Shown piece after piece: positions 25,150 to 35,811 of a DNA stretch of 61,735 bases (positions are counted from its first letter, which is position 1; each line of letters begins with the position of its first letter). The position numbers and the translations under genes are program-made. Source of the stretch: Podaxis mareebaensis (lineage: Eukaryota > Basidiomycota > Agaricomycetes > Agaricales > Agaricaceae); assembly GCA_018524725.1 (NCBI GenBank), contig JAEUWP010000563.1, positions 1-61,735 on the forward strand, in the 5' to 3' direction. The notes under the pieces are model-generated. The model had not been told where the DNA came from, ran no database searches, and saw only the letters and a list, made by a program, of their open reading frames with translations.

Positions 25150-25968
25150 CTGATGACCACTACGAGCTTGATTTTGCCATAGCTCAATGTTCATTCCCGA
25201 ATGAAGTTAAGGATACTCTCGGGTACTGGAACCTGAGGACAATGATAAGGACGAAGAACATCGACCCCATGCAAAAGGATACGTACCTTGGACAACCGAT
25301 TGAGCACTTTAACGGATGATTAGTGTGTTAATCGCCAGTATAAGCAATCCACGAACTTCGATAATGTCCTTCGTTTAAAGGTCGACCGATATAGCGAATA
25401 CGAAGTGAGTTTGTATTCACGAATGAAGGCTGGTCTAAAAAAAGGTGTGACACGATCCATAACGATATACCCTAAGGAACCTACCTGCTGACAGGCTCAC
25501 CGATAGCAGTTAGGAAATCTTGGGCCTGCTCTGCGATGGGCGAGAATGCTTCAAAGATGATGTGACCGTCCTCGGGGCTAATCCGTAGCGGTCGTGAAGC
25601 ATTGTCCGGTTTGAGGTGCATCCAGGAGAAGTCCTGGTCCGTGAATATGTAAGAAACGAGAGCATCCCGTTTCCGACGGTGCGCCTCCAAAGACGTCAGT
25701 CAATTCAGCCGGGTCATCGTCATTTCTGCGATTTTCAGCAAGCTTTCGCGTCAACGCAGTGAGATTAATGGTCGCTGTTCGTGGCACAAGAGAGGTACCA
25801 GGCGGAGAGGGGGAAATAACGTCGTCTTCGTCAGCGATATCTAGATACTTGTCCTGGTCGTCGTCGCGTCGAGCTCGTTTTGAGGGTTTCGCAAAGTCTG
25901 GAAGCCATCCAGAAACAGCCACAATAAAAATCGAGTTTCCGCACCGTCAGTTCCTCGTTGTTAGACAT
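25150..25968 (-). pseudogene. Truncated XPB/Ssl2 (TFIIH helicase) 5' fragment
   Basis: The minus strand matches the N-terminus of XPB/Ssl2, the 3'-5' helicase of TFIIH. Visible blocks are [51 protein letters not shown], a 50-bp intron (25435-25484), PAFIREYKLTSYSLY, VLNRLSK, another intron, VPVPESILNFIRE and TLSYGKIKLV. The copy is broken. The frame shifts near 25690. After SLY a few codons are missing and a glutamine codon reads TAA. RE is followed by TGA where XPB has Arg. The helicase domains are absent, because the region to the left holds another gene. It is a duplicated, decayed gene piece; a functional copy must exist elsewhere. Confidence 0.85.
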
Positions 25969-26177
25969 TGGCAGGGTGGGAAAGGTGTTGTAGGACTTAA
26001 ATAATCGATTGTAGGAGATGGGCGGTGAATCGAAACTCTAGCCTTTGGCAATAAAAACTGGCGATGTGATTGCTAGCGGAGTTCTAAGCCGGCATGCAAA
26101 ACGAGAACGTGGATGACTGCCAGATGACTGTGCACCTTTGCTTGGCCCAATCCCAGCCAAACTGACTCAGAACACTT

Positions 26178-26834
26178 ATGGCCACCGAACCACTACCACC
26201 TACAGTCCCAGAACTCCTGGCAAACGCTCCAAACATCCGCGCTCGATACCCCAGCCACCTAGCACATCGATGGCGTCGCTCAAACGTCCATCCCCCCTTC
26301 AACTTCAACTTCATATCCCGTCTTCTGCTGCAAACCAGACCAACAACCCACCAAGACACCCCAGAAGCCTCCTTCTATCGCATCTACACATTCTTCGTAC
26401 TTCATGACAATATTTCTTTCCGAAATGAACTCGAATACTTTTGCTGCTTGCACCCAGAGTGGCCTGTCTCCTCTCTCCCCGACCCCCGCACCCCGAGTCC
26501 CAGCAGTGGCAGCAGCTCCTCTCATGACGAACAAGTGCGCTACACAATCCTGGCGGTACTCACGCGCTTAATGTGCGATGCTTTCAATCGACGCATTGGG
26601 TTGGGATTACCGAGGGATGCTCCTGCGATCATAGAAGATTTTGAGGAGCTTCAGGCGCGTCCCAAGGTCTTTGAAGAACCTCCAGGGTGGGCAAAGCGAG
26701 TGCAGCCTCTTCCTCAGAAATATTTCATTCCAAACGGCGAGGGAAAGGAGTTGGATGAGGATGATGAAGATGTTAGCAAAGAGTTCAAGGATGTGAATAT
26801 TATTGTCCAGATGCCCCATATTCATTTCATCTAG
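26178..26834 (+). CDS. Hypothetical protein, 218 aa
   Basis: An intronless frame from ATG to TAG. I do not recognise the family. The protein has an N-terminal predicted helical part (PELLANAPNIRARYPSHL), a Ser/Pro-rich linker (residues about 102-117), a middle block TILAVLTRLMCDAFNRRIGL and an acidic stretch (GKELDEDDEDVSKEF) near the end. No signal peptide or membrane segment is evident. It lies about 210 bp from the XPB fragment, which runs the other way. The codon pattern and absence of stops support a real gene. Confidence 0.6.
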   Translation: MATEPLPPTVPELLANAPNIRARYPSHLAHRWRRSNVHPPFNFNFISRLLLQTRPTTHQDTPEASFYRIYTFFVLHDNISFRNELEYFCCLHPEWPVSSLPDPRTPSPSSGSSSSHDEQVRYTILAVLTRLMCDAFNRRIGLGLPRDAPAIIEDFEELQARPKVFEEPPGWAKRVQPLPQKYFIPNGEGKELDEDDEDVSKEFKDVNIIVQMPHIHFI

Positions 26835-26960
26835 CTGTAGTTAGGGGGTGGCCAGCATTCAAGTTCATGTGACTTTGTGAGCCTCGTGTGCATCGCCGAC
26901 AAAATTGAACTCAACGCTCGTGGTAATCATATAGGCGGATAGCCCAGGTAGCTGCTGCCA

Positions 26961-27884
26961 ATGGACGCTCTTCTAAAGCGACGGCCCCCAACTAGCTGGG
27001 AACGATTCAGGTCGTCTCCTCTTCTCTTCCTCGCCCGACTGCTTTACAGTCCTCCTCTCCTACCCCCCAAACCCGAAGGTCTGGGCAAAATCCGGGTCGT
27101 CTGCATCTCCGATACCCACAACTCTCACAGCCTGCAACCACCTCTACCAGACGGCGACATTCTCATCCATGCTGGGGACCTGACCAACTCTGGAACAAGG
27201 CAAGAACTCGATGACGCCCTGTTCTGGCTTGAATCTCAGCCACATCCCCACAAGTTTTTCATAGCCGGAAACCACGACACCTGCCTTGCTGATCCAGACA
27301 TACCGCATTACATTTCCTCGACATACCCAAGCCTCACTTACCTCCCGGAGGCTTCCGCCATCGTCACAATACGTGGCCGCACTCTGCGCGTCTACGGTAG
27401 TCCTTACACTCCCAAACACGGGTCCTGGGTATTCCAATACCCGCGTGTCTCACCACGGCTTTACTCCCCCTCTGAAAACTGCGAATCCGAATCGACCAAC
27501 ATCTGGTCCCGCATACCTCTTCTCACCGACATTCTGGTCACTCACGGTCCGCCATTCGGACATCTGGACCTCGACAAGGCGGGGTGTTACTCGCTTTTGA
27601 CGGCCTTATGGCGCGTACGACCCAAGTTACATGTCTTTGGGCATATCCACGCTGCGAGGGGTGTAGAGTTTGTTCGATGGGATGCGGCAAACGCCGCATA
27701 CGAAGCAGTGTGTGCTGGGAGAATGGGATGGTTTGGTTTGATTCGATTGGCTTGGTGGACAGTGGTAACATGGGTTTGGGGAACGCCCCTTGTGGGAGAC
27801 GTGGTGACCACTATGGTCAATGCCGCGTCAGTTGGGGGTCTTAGAGATGATCAGAGAAAGGGGGCTATTGCAATTGAAATATAG
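26961..27884 (+). CDS. Calcineurin-like metallophosphoesterase
   Basis: An intronless 307-residue frame with all five metallophosphatase motifs in order: SDTHNSH (D51, H53), HAGDLT (D73), AGNHDT (N104, H105), VTHGPP (H195) and GHIH (227-230). These residues bind two metal ions. The spacing and the GPYTPKH-like block (GSPYTPKHGSW) place it with the MPPED/UPF0046 type rather than with protein phosphatase 2B. Substrates of this group are phosphodiesters but are not settled. A hydrophobic stretch near residues 20-34 and Trp-rich segments near residues 254-272 might allow membrane contact. The first ATG precedes the conserved domain by about 44 residues. Confidence 0.9.
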   Translation: MDALLKRRPPTSWERFRSSPLLFLARLLYSPPLLPPKPEGLGKIRVVCISDTHNSHSLQPPLPDGDILIHAGDLTNSGTRQELDDALFWLESQPHPHKFFIAGNHDTCLADPDIPHYISSTYPSLTYLPEASAIVTIRGRTLRVYGSPYTPKHGSWVFQYPRVSPRLYSPSENCESESTNIWSRIPLLTDILVTHGPPFGHLDLDKAGCYSLLTALWRVRPKLHVFGHIHAARGVEFVRWDAANAAYEAVCAGRMGWFGLIRLAWWTVVTWVWGTPLVGDVVTTMVNAASVGGLRDDQRKGAIAIEI

Positions 27885-27948
27885 AGTTCGTTATTCTATC
27901 CACAGGTCGCTCGCTAATTAGCCTTTCTTAGTATCGACGCATTGTGAT

Positions 27949-28308
27949 TTATCCATCGACAACATCATCCTTCCCCGTCTTCTTCTTGTATTCTTCCGCC
28001 AGTGAATCCAGCAACTTGTCTGGTAGCACCGTAAACTTGAACTCCTGAGCCCACGTCCAGAGTTCCGACTCTTTCACGGGTGTCCTTTTACGCTTTTGGA
28101 TGAGCTGAGTCAAACAGCCAGCGGCGTCGCTCATGTCATACGGTATTCGGAGGCACGCGGGCTGTATTATTAACACACTAGCGCACTCAGAATATGCGGT
28201 GGATATTCTCCCGCCGCTTTCAAATTCCCTCAAACTGTCGGCCATTGATTTTGCAGGGGGTCTCTGGGCCTTGTGTTTGCCTGGACCAGACATCAATCCA
28301 TCACTCAC
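27949..28308 (-). CDS. Small hypothetical protein, 119 aa
   Basis: An intronless minus-strand frame, convergent with the phosphoesterase gene 64 bp away. The C-terminal half looks genuinely coding: MSDAAGCLTQLIQKRKR, then SELWTWAQEFKFTVLPDKLL and EEYKKKTGKDD. The N-terminal half is basic and less convincing. Either Met1 or Met6 could start translation. I do not recognise a family and assign no function. Confidence 0.45.
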   Translation of the reverse strand: MSDGLMSGPGKHKAQRPPAKSMADSLREFESGGRISTAYSECASVLIIQPACLRIPYDMSDAAGCLTQLIQKRKRTPVKESELWTWAQEFKFTVLPDKLLDSLAEEYKKKTGKDDVVDG

Positions 28309-29044
28309 GCGGGAAATGAACCTCGGACTCCTAGCGTACCGCAGTGCTCAGCTTGCATAAAGAATGCCACGAGCGCATCCATGATAGAGCAGCCTCATAA
28401 AGTGCATTTTTAAACGTTTTGGACTATAGGATTCGTTGGGCCAATATGTATCTTATGGTGCCACGATATTCATCTCGTGGCTTGGCGTTGAATTGATGGC
28501 CTCTCTGATGATGTAGTCGTTTGAAATAGGCAAATCGACTCAAAACACATATACCTGCCACTTATTTTTTGAAACAATGTATAGCACCTGTACCAGAACC
28601 GCTCGCGCTCAAGATTGATATTTCCACCAATGACAAAAGAATGAAGCTCTTGGTTTGTGGCCGTTCTTTGGACGTGTGTTTTGGTTGCCAAATTCCGGGA
28701 TGCGTGGGTCCAGGGATAGCATTGTAACAATGTGGTTTCGTGTGCTAAGCCCAAGAGCACCGCACCGGGCTTTGAGTGGACACCTCTCATCCATCCATGG
28801 AGGTCCCGTCTAGCTCATTCATGAGACGAATGGTAATTAGGGTATAAGAGGCAGGGGCTTTATTCCAAGGCCATTCCGCTATACCCCTCCTCCGGTCCGG
28901 GGGACTAAGGTAAGTACCTCGCCAATCGAGCCATTCACCGAGTCCAAGGCTAACCATTCTTTCAGGCTTATAGCTGCTGCTTTCTTACAAACATGTGCCT
29001 TCTCTTCTCCTGCGACAGGAGCGCCGACTTGTTGCACTAGATCA
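28309..29044. other. Intergenic region, nothing recognised
   Basis: About 740 bp between the small minus-strand gene and a 21-bp tandem repeat. Short frames on minus (28470-28790) lack any domain or good start context. Confidence 0.5.
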
Positions 29045-29107
29045 GATTTCGGACTGGGGCAACAAGATTTCGGACTGGGGCAACAAGATTTCGGACTGGG
29101 GCAACAA
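29045..29107 (+). repeat. Three perfect tandem copies of a 21-bp unit
   Basis: Three identical 21-bp units, each beginning GATTTCGGACTGGGG and ending CAACAA, lie head to tail at 29045-29065, 29066-29086 and 29087-29107. The unit length is a multiple of three, and the plus strand would encode DFGLGQQ repeats. It sits just upstream of the F-box pseudogene. Three exact copies suggest recent expansion or strong constraint. Confidence 0.9.
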
Positions 29108-29144
29108 GACCCGCTCCACACACCCAGCTCTCCTGTGAGATATT

Positions 29145-30504
29145 GTGAAGTCATTCAACACATCGGAAACGAATTGGGACTCTCACGGATGCTCGATCAG
29201 GAGCCTTCCCCCAGAGATCCTGTCTTTCATTTTCAGCACGCCTGTCCTCGCTTCGAATTTGCTGGTGTTGTTCGAAGTTACGACGCTGGTCATGAAGCCG
29301 ATCCTCAAGTTCAGAGCACTCCCTTTATTCTTGGCGCCGTTTGTTCACACTGGCGCCAGATAGTCTGGTCTCCACCCCGGCTGTGGACGAATATTGTTTG
29401 ATGAGGCGGATCCGAGTCGGACCAGGGCCAATTGCGTGCAGTTCTTGGATTTGCATCTCGCCAATTCTGGTGCATTAGTTTTGGCTCCTGAGGTACTTTG
29501 CTGGGACGAACGGACGAGCCTCGGAGAGACATTTGGAAATCCTGTTCTTCAAAAAGTCGCGTCTAGGATTCAATCATTCATACTCTTCGACCTTCATAGC
29601 TCGTTACCACTAGCTCCCGGGCTCTTGGGTGGTATGCCATTCCTTAGGATCATGGCCATTATCACTGGTGATTGTATCAACACCGAATCCCTCCCGGACT
29701 TAGTAATCACAGGTGCTCCCACCCTCAGCCACTTCATGCTTCGGTTTTCGAGAGATTGGTCGAGACTTAAGCTGGAGCTTCCATGGCCATCCATCACGTC
29801 ACTCGATCTCTCCGAGGTGCCGCCTCGCAGCTGCATCGAGGCATTGTACAACTACCCAAATCTCATTCACTACCGCGCCTGTACCTCCAGCTATCAAGCA
29901 TTTCCCAGTCCTGAGTTCCTACTTGGCAAACCCTTTACGCTTCCTTATCTAGAATCATTTGAACGGCCCAACTATGGCGGACCCTCGGTTGACGATGTGC
30001 TACAACGGTTACGTATGCCTGCGCTTCAGACCCTTTTTTTCGCATTACATTCAGCCGTTCGGACTTGTGCCCTGGGAGCAGTTCTTCCAAAGTTTGCCTC
30101 AGACGGTCACAACACTCGAGCTCTGTTGGTTTGCTTCGTCGACATTGGAAGAGGAAGTCCCGTATCCGGCTTTCTTCTTTCAGCATATACCTCATCTGAA
30201 GAAGCTTGTGCTGCGTTTGTGCAGCACCATTTTCCTAGATTGTGTCTTGGAGGATTTGGCTTGGCGAGACTCCTCAGCTGGGGTTCCTACACGGAAGTAT
30301 CTGCCTGAGCTGCGGATGATACGGATTCCGTATGTTTATAAGGACGAAGAGGCGTTGGTGGACATGAGGAAAAGGTTAATGAAGATGCTCAATGGACGCT
30401 TTTCGGGTTGTATCCGTTCTCCTAGGTTTCATCCAGTGCATTTGCGTGAGGGTGGGGATGGTCAAGACCCTAAGGAGCTGGTCTTGTACATCGATCGGGA
30501 TTAG
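29145..30504 (+). pseudogene. F-box/LRR-like protein with three frameshifts
   Basis: The sequence reads as an agaric F-box protein spread over three frames. The F-box core SLPPEILSFIF starts in one frame. FILGAVCSHWRQIVW and PPRLWTNIV continue in a second. FDEADPSRTRANC through LRMPALQTL returns to the first, and SHYIQPFGLVPWEQFF to the end is in the third. The shifts map to about 29227-29232, 29395-29400 and a run of seven T near 30030-30036. None looks like an intron. The C-terminal part carries LRR-like strands (VTTLELCWFA, LKKLVLRLCS). As sequenced it cannot make a full protein; the T-run shift could be a sequencing error, but three shifts argue for a pseudogene. Confidence 0.8.
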
Positions 30505-30717
30505 ATTGGCTTCATCAGAGAAGATTTAGGTTGACCTTACTAATGTCGTATTGGTCCTAGACGTATCTATGTATATTATATCTTCTATTTCTATTCTACC
30601 ATACAAGTCGTGAATACTCTGCACGTACCGAATACTACAAAGGAGTATATCTCCAAAACTGAACCCATGAAGTAAAGCGAAATAAAAGTACGAACAAATC
30701 AGAAGCACTACAATAAA

Positions 30718-32397
30718 TCAAACAACAGATAACCAATCGACCCTCCTCGACTTCTCCACCAACTCTAATTCACACCCCTCCTCAACAAGCGCAATCAGCT
30801 CATCTCGACTCTTCAACCTCCAAGCCGGTGTAAAGTTGAGATCAAGTCGAAACGCCGGAAGATGAAGCACCCTCCTTCTCTGTCTGACCAAATCAACGAA
30901 AATATCACCCTGAACAATAGTAGGTAACTGCTGCGGCGCTCCGCGGAGTCTCGTAAACACACCACCATCTCTCGCATACTCACCATCAGGAGACTGCAAC
31001 GTAAGGCTACGCAAGACGGGGAGATAAATAACTGGATCGGAGGATGACGATGGTATAAGCAAGCTGAAAACCTTTTCAAGGAAGTTGTGGTCGTCTTCTA
31101 ATAACGTGAGGTTTTGAAGTGTGGGTAGGGCGTGGAAGATGGTTTTGAGTATGGGTACGGGTCCGCCTGTGAAGTCGCGAACATAGCCGAGCTCGAGGTC
31201 GATTGTTGAGGGTAGGCGTGTGAGGAAGTTGGTCAGGACGTGATCCCAATCGTGACTCCATGATGCGTCGCCAGTGAGGGTGAGCCGGCGAAGAGAGGGG
31301 AGGTGGACGTGTCGGAAGAGGGCGTCGTCCCATAGGCTGCCGATGGATGTCCAATCGAGCCATTCGAGGTGCGGGAGGAATATTGTGTCCTTGAGTGTTT
31401 GGGTGATAGATCCGTTTTTGACTGGGTTGGGGTGGTGGCTGTGGAATTCGATGAGGTTGGGACAACGCTTGAGGAGCTCAAGTGCGACGTTGATGTGTGG
31501 GCATACGAGGTAGATGCTGGTAGTTTGCTTCCAGGGGAGGATGGGGGCGACTTTGGTGTTCATGAGTGTTACGCGAGTGAGGGAGGGGAGGTTGGATAAG
31601 TCGACGTAGGTGTCAATACGCCCTGAACGGAGGGAAAGGTCAGAGAGGTGGGTGAAGGACTTGGATATGAGGCGGAGCCAGCGGTTTGGAGCGTCAAGCT
31701 TCAAGCTCCCGATTCTATGGCTGTTTTCAAAAAATATAGTCCGCTTGAGGGCGTCAAGGTGGCCATCGATGTGATCCGGGTGGTTAAACGGTATCGTGTT
31801 TTCAATCTCCCACTTCTCGTTAATTGTGAGTTTGAGATCGAAGAGGAGGGGGCTCGCACGAGTGAAGTAGGTACAAAGAAGGGCGACGGTGTCATCCGGG
31901 GATAGATGGTACTTCCACTGCCAATCAAGCTTGGCCCAAAATCGGGGCATTGAAAGTGCGATTTGGCGCCACCGTGACGACACAGCGCATAACGCGAAGA
32001 CAGGGAGGACTAGAGGTTTGGCATTTGTCCTTCGCACGCGTTGGTGAGAGGTGTTATATTCGGATGGTGGACAGACGAATTCGAAGATGGTGGAGAGGAG
32101 GTTAGAAGGGAGTTTAGCCGTGGGTGATTGGATCTCGTTCAATCTTCGACATCGTGCCGCGCGCTCTCCATGAAGTTGCCGTATAGTGTCGTCAATTCGA
32201 CTGATTTCCTGATAAAGTAGGTTTATTTCATCGTCGGGCGGGTGGGAAGAGGTGGTGTATGTAGGTGGTAACAAAGGTGGGCCGGAGAGAGGGAATTCAG
32301 ACTTCTGAACGTTGGTGGGATGCCCACACTGTGGACATCCGGTGGGGGCTCCCATGAGTATGGTGTGGTCGGTGGCCGAGGGTTGGGATTGAAGCAA
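30718..32397 (-). CDS. F-box protein with N-terminal CxxC motif
   Basis: An intact, intronless 559-residue frame. Residues 21-24 are CPQC, a possible zinc ribbon half. A helical segment (EINLLYQEISRIDDTIRQLH, about 57-76) precedes an F-box-like region (LPSNLLSTIFEFVCPP, about 96-111). FALCAVSSRWRQIALSMPRFW is the standard block of agaric F-box proteins. Many leucine-rich segments follow (LSDLSLRSG, LRRLTLTGD, LQNLTLLED). The role is probably substrate choice for an SCF ubiquitin ligase. Met15 (MGAPTGCPQCG) is an alternative start. Unlike the neighbour at 29145-30504, it has no frame damage. Confidence 0.83.
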   Translation of the reverse strand: MLQSQPSATDHTILMGAPTGCPQCGHPTNVQKSEFPLSGPPLLPPTYTTSSHPPDDEINLLYQEISRIDDTIRQLHGERAARCRRLNEIQSPTAKLPSNLLSTIFEFVCPPSEYNTSHQRVRRTNAKPLVLPVFALCAVSSRWRQIALSMPRFWAKLDWQWKYHLSPDDTVALLCTYFTRASPLLFDLKLTINEKWEIENTIPFNHPDHIDGHLDALKRTIFFENSHRIGSLKLDAPNRWLRLISKSFTHLSDLSLRSGRIDTYVDLSNLPSLTRVTLMNTKVAPILPWKQTTSIYLVCPHINVALELLKRCPNLIEFHSHHPNPVKNGSITQTLKDTIFLPHLEWLDWTSIGSLWDDALFRHVHLPSLRRLTLTGDASWSHDWDHVLTNFLTRLPSTIDLELGYVRDFTGGPVPILKTIFHALPTLQNLTLLEDDHNFLEKVFSLLIPSSSSDPVIYLPVLRSLTLQSPDGEYARDGGVFTRLRGAPQQLPTIVQGDIFVDLVRQRRRVLHLPAFRLDLNFTPAWRLKSRDELIALVEEGCELELVEKSRRVDWLSVV

Positions 32398-33167
32398 ATT
32401 TGTCGATTATAAATGGTGCTTGGGAAACAATCTTGATATATAGTTAGCGGTGTGAGGAACCCAGGTATGTCACCCTGAATTAGAATTGGACCCTGTCTAG
32501 AGGAGGTCATCGCGTTTGTTGTGCACCTGAGATGGTCGTTTAGGCTTTGAAGGATGGAAGAGTCCATGGACATCATGATGAAGAAGCGCAAGTATACACA
32601 TGTGGAAAATTAGCCCATATACTACCTGAAGGAAGATAGGGAGTGTCAGCCCGCGGCCCAGGTCTTGGATACTGGAATAAAATCGACTGTGGAAAAAACG
32701 CCACCTAAATGCGGAGTGTCCGGAGGTGACTTGCGTTCTTTTTTTGTCGCGAGCCATTGGGGAATGCGTGTCACCGGTAGCACTTCCGAGAGGCATTCAA
32801 AAGCCGCCAGCCAGGGATAAGGCCACCCGGCGGTTCCATGCCGTGCTTTGGTCTGGGCATTGACATTAGACCAAGTAGAATGAAGAGAGTGTCATTGAGC
32901 TATCCATTTTTTTCGTCCTGGAAAACGCCCAAGGTGAGCGTACTCGGTGGATCTGCGCTCAATATTTCAAGACCATCCAAACAGAGTTCAAATATCAAAT
33001 TTATCGAATCTCAGATCCAGTTCCTCCGATCGCTCCAGAGCGCATGACGTGACAAAGTCGTTAGACCTGTCACGACGTTGCGTTGTCACATTTGCAAACC
33101 TGGGAGCGTGGAGGAGCTGGACTCGCAAAGTTCAGAACAACTGACAACACAATTCCGACCGCCACCA
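32398..33167. other. Intergenic region, nothing recognised
   Basis: About 770 bp between two divergent genes, the F-box gene and the Sds3-like gene. A TGACGT-containing sequence (GCATGACGTGAC, about 33043) could be a CRE/ATF-type site upstream of the Sds3-like gene. No supported gene is present. Confidence 0.45.
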
Positions 33168-34375
33168 ATGCCGCCACAGCAGGGTTTGTTTGCCGTTCCA
33201 TATGGATCTGCGCACAAGGCGAGGACAGGATATTTGGCTGGAGATATGAGCGAAATGGGACCAGTTGCACCTGGTGGAGGAGGGGGGCCAGGACCGGTGT
33301 ATGCGCATCATGGGCATGTTGCCATTGCAGGGCCTAGTTCGCGAGGTCATGGTGCGTATTCGACACGCTTTTGCCTGGTGGTTGTGTTGAATATCATTCC
33401 GTGGCGCAGCGGTGCTTGATGACGGGAAGAAGGAGAAGAGGAAGAGGGAGATTGCGGGGAAGCTTGGGAGAGAGATGATTGATAGAAGGGAGGAGTAAGT
33501 CCTCTTTATTTTCCATTTGTTTTGTGCATTTAATGGCTTTGGATTATTTCTTGTTGTACAGTGGTCGCTACTACCATGAAAATGTCTCGCATCTCCATGC
33601 GATGTCTGTCCAACTGGCACTCCGTCCCGAAACACACCCCATGTACAAGCTCAGGCTCCTACCAATCTCCCTCGAGCGGTCTGCAATACTCGCACAGCTG
33701 GAGAACGAGGAGCGATACGCTATGGAGTGTGCGCAGACGGCTTATGACGAAGAGCGTGACAGGGTAGAGGAGGAGTGGAAGAGGGGACGGGATCGAGTGA
33801 GGGAACGGTTATTGGAGGGGATTGAAGAACGGAGAAGAAAGGCCCGTGAGGAGAAGGAAGGCGAGGGCGCAATGGGTGGTACGTGTATACACGATTTTTG
33901 GCAATTTTTTGTTGATTATATGCTAGACGCCTCCCTTGACGCCCATTCAAGACCACCTATAACGCGTAAACTTCGCAACAAACTAGGGACCTCTCCACCC
34001 CCGACGCCTGGCCCACCCGCCAACAGTGCCCTCATCAGCAGCTTGCCTATCACCTCGGGCCCGTTCCTCAACCCACACTCGCTCTCAGTCGACGAAATCC
34101 CGTCGCCATTCCCTCTGCCGCTCACTTCGACGACTTCGTCCAATGGCAATGGTCCCGGCAGTGGCGGTGGGAATGGCGGTGGTGGTGGCGGTGGCAGGCG
34201 TAGACCCAAGGGCGGAGGAGCGCATCAGAATCAAGCACTTGGAGGGCTTGGGAAGAGTATCGGGATGCTGGGGAATAACAAGGATCCGGAGGCGGACAAT
34301 GATATGATTGATATCCGTAGAGGTAACAAGCGCCGACGGAACGCAGCTTCAGCGCTGGGGCCGAAGACGAACTGA
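33168..34375 (+). CDS. Sds3/BRMS1-like histone deacetylase complex subunit
   Basis: Four exons (33168-33351, 33410-33494, 33562-33878, 33927-34375) with introns of 58, 67 and 48 bp give 344 residues in frame. The N-terminus is Pro/Gly-rich. The core, from about residue 62, is a basic helix (DDGKKEKRKREIAGKLGREM), then GRYYHENVSHLHAMSVQLAL, HPMYKLRLLPISLERSA and a long charged coiled coil (YDEERDRVEEEWKRGRDRVR). This layout matches Sds3/Dep1/BRMS1 proteins, which scaffold the Rpd3L/Sin3 deacetylase complex through the coiled coil. The C-terminus has a Gly run and a basic nuclear-signal-like GNKRRRNAA. Assignment is by overall pattern rather than a diagnostic catalytic motif. Confidence 0.68.
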
Positions 34376-34680
34376 CCGCTATCAAATACCCATTAATTAT
34401 CTTTGTAAGGTGGGTATCGTCATTTGCGTGTAGGCTGTATGACTAACGGCGTCGTCGTAAAGATTGTAGGAAGTGAATAATAATATCCGGATAGCTGATA
34501 GCCGTGTATGTCTTGAGAATGAGGAATATTCTAGCACCGATACTGCAATCCCACAGAGCCAAGCAACGTTCCACGTGCTCGCACATTTGGGGAACGTACC
34601 CCTATAATTAGGGCCTTTGATTTATAAACCTTTACCCTCTCCTTTTATCTTTCCTCAACTACCTCTCATCTCCCATCAAC

Positions 34681-35811
34681 ATGAGTTTCTGCAAGGACTG
34701 CGTGCGCGGTGAGCAACTCTTGAGTCTGTATCGTGTACTGTGACAACGTTAAGCGCGATCTAGGCGTGAGGCACGAGGGAACGCCTGAAGGTATAGTCCT
34801 TGACCGCATTGTCACTACGATTGTCGACCTCGTTTTTCAGGCAAGGAAACGACAATTAACGGGGTTCCCGTTTACATCGCCACTCCCACTGTCGACTACC
34901 CAAAGGACATGGCCATCCTCTTCCTTCCGGACGTCTTTGGAATGCAACTCCCCAACGCTCAGGTATCTTTGTTCATCTCTCAGAAAATGCATAGTGTTAA
35001 TCAATAAAATAGCTCCTTGCTGACGATTTCGCTCGCAACGGATTCTACGTATGTTGCCCCGGTTTTCATCTTGTAGCCCTTGCTGATACTGCTCCAGACC
35101 GTCATTCCCGACTACCTTAATGGCGACCCCCTTCCCCCGGATGCTCTCAGCCCTGGTGTATGTCCGCAGAAATCGCTCTCAGCGAGCCATCGCTCACGAG
35201 TTAACGATAGAGCAACTTTGACATCATGAAGTGGTTCCCTAACCATGGAGCCGATAAAACTCGCCCGCCTTTGGACAAGGTCATCAGCGGGCTCAAGGAT
35301 CAGGGCGTAAAGGAGTTCGGTGCTACAGGCTACTGCTTTGGTGGTAAGTTCTGATTGTCATACCCGACTTCTCGAGATAATGATGAATTTTTATGTTGTA
35401 TGTAGCTCGCTACGTTTTTGATCTCGCTTTCGAGAACGCCATCAAAGTCGCAGTCGTTTCTCACCCTTCCCTTCTTCAAGTTCCTGCTGATCTTGAGGTA
35501 CGTTGACAGCCATGTAGACGCCAGCCATAGCTCAATACACCTTTGGCAATCAACAGAAATACGTTGCGACTTCGAAGGCTCCTCTCTTGATCAACAGTTG
35601 CACAGTTGACCAACAATTCCCTCCTGAATCTCAGGCCAAGGCTGACGAAATTTTCGGCAACGGCAAGTTTGCGCCTGGGTACAAGAGGGAGTACTTTGAT
35701 GGCTGCACACATGGGTTTGCTGTTCGTGGCGATTTGAGTGATCCTAAGGTTAAGGCTGGAAAGGAGGGTTCTTTCAAGGCAGCCGTTGAGTGGTTCTTCA
35801 AGTATCTCTGA
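34681..35811 (+). CDS. Dienelactone hydrolase family protein
   Basis: Eight exons (34681-34708, 34764-34790, 34841-34962, 35013-35048, 35098-35157, 35211-35343, 35406-35497, 35557-35811) give 250 residues with consistent phases. The triad of the family is visible: Cys in GYCFGA, Asp in TVDQQFP and His in CTHGFA. FLPDVFGMQLPNAQLLAD and YTVIPDYLNGDPLP are the usual early blocks. The fold is alpha/beta hydrolase; the classic reaction opens dienelactone, an intermediate of aromatic degradation, but fungal members act on varied small esters. The first two exons are only 28 and 27 nt. No signal peptide is seen, so it is probably cytosolic. Confidence 0.92.

Noticed and set aside
29045..29107. CRISPR-like array
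   Set aside because: Three head-to-tail copies with no spacers in a eukaryotic genome; it is a plain tandem repeat.
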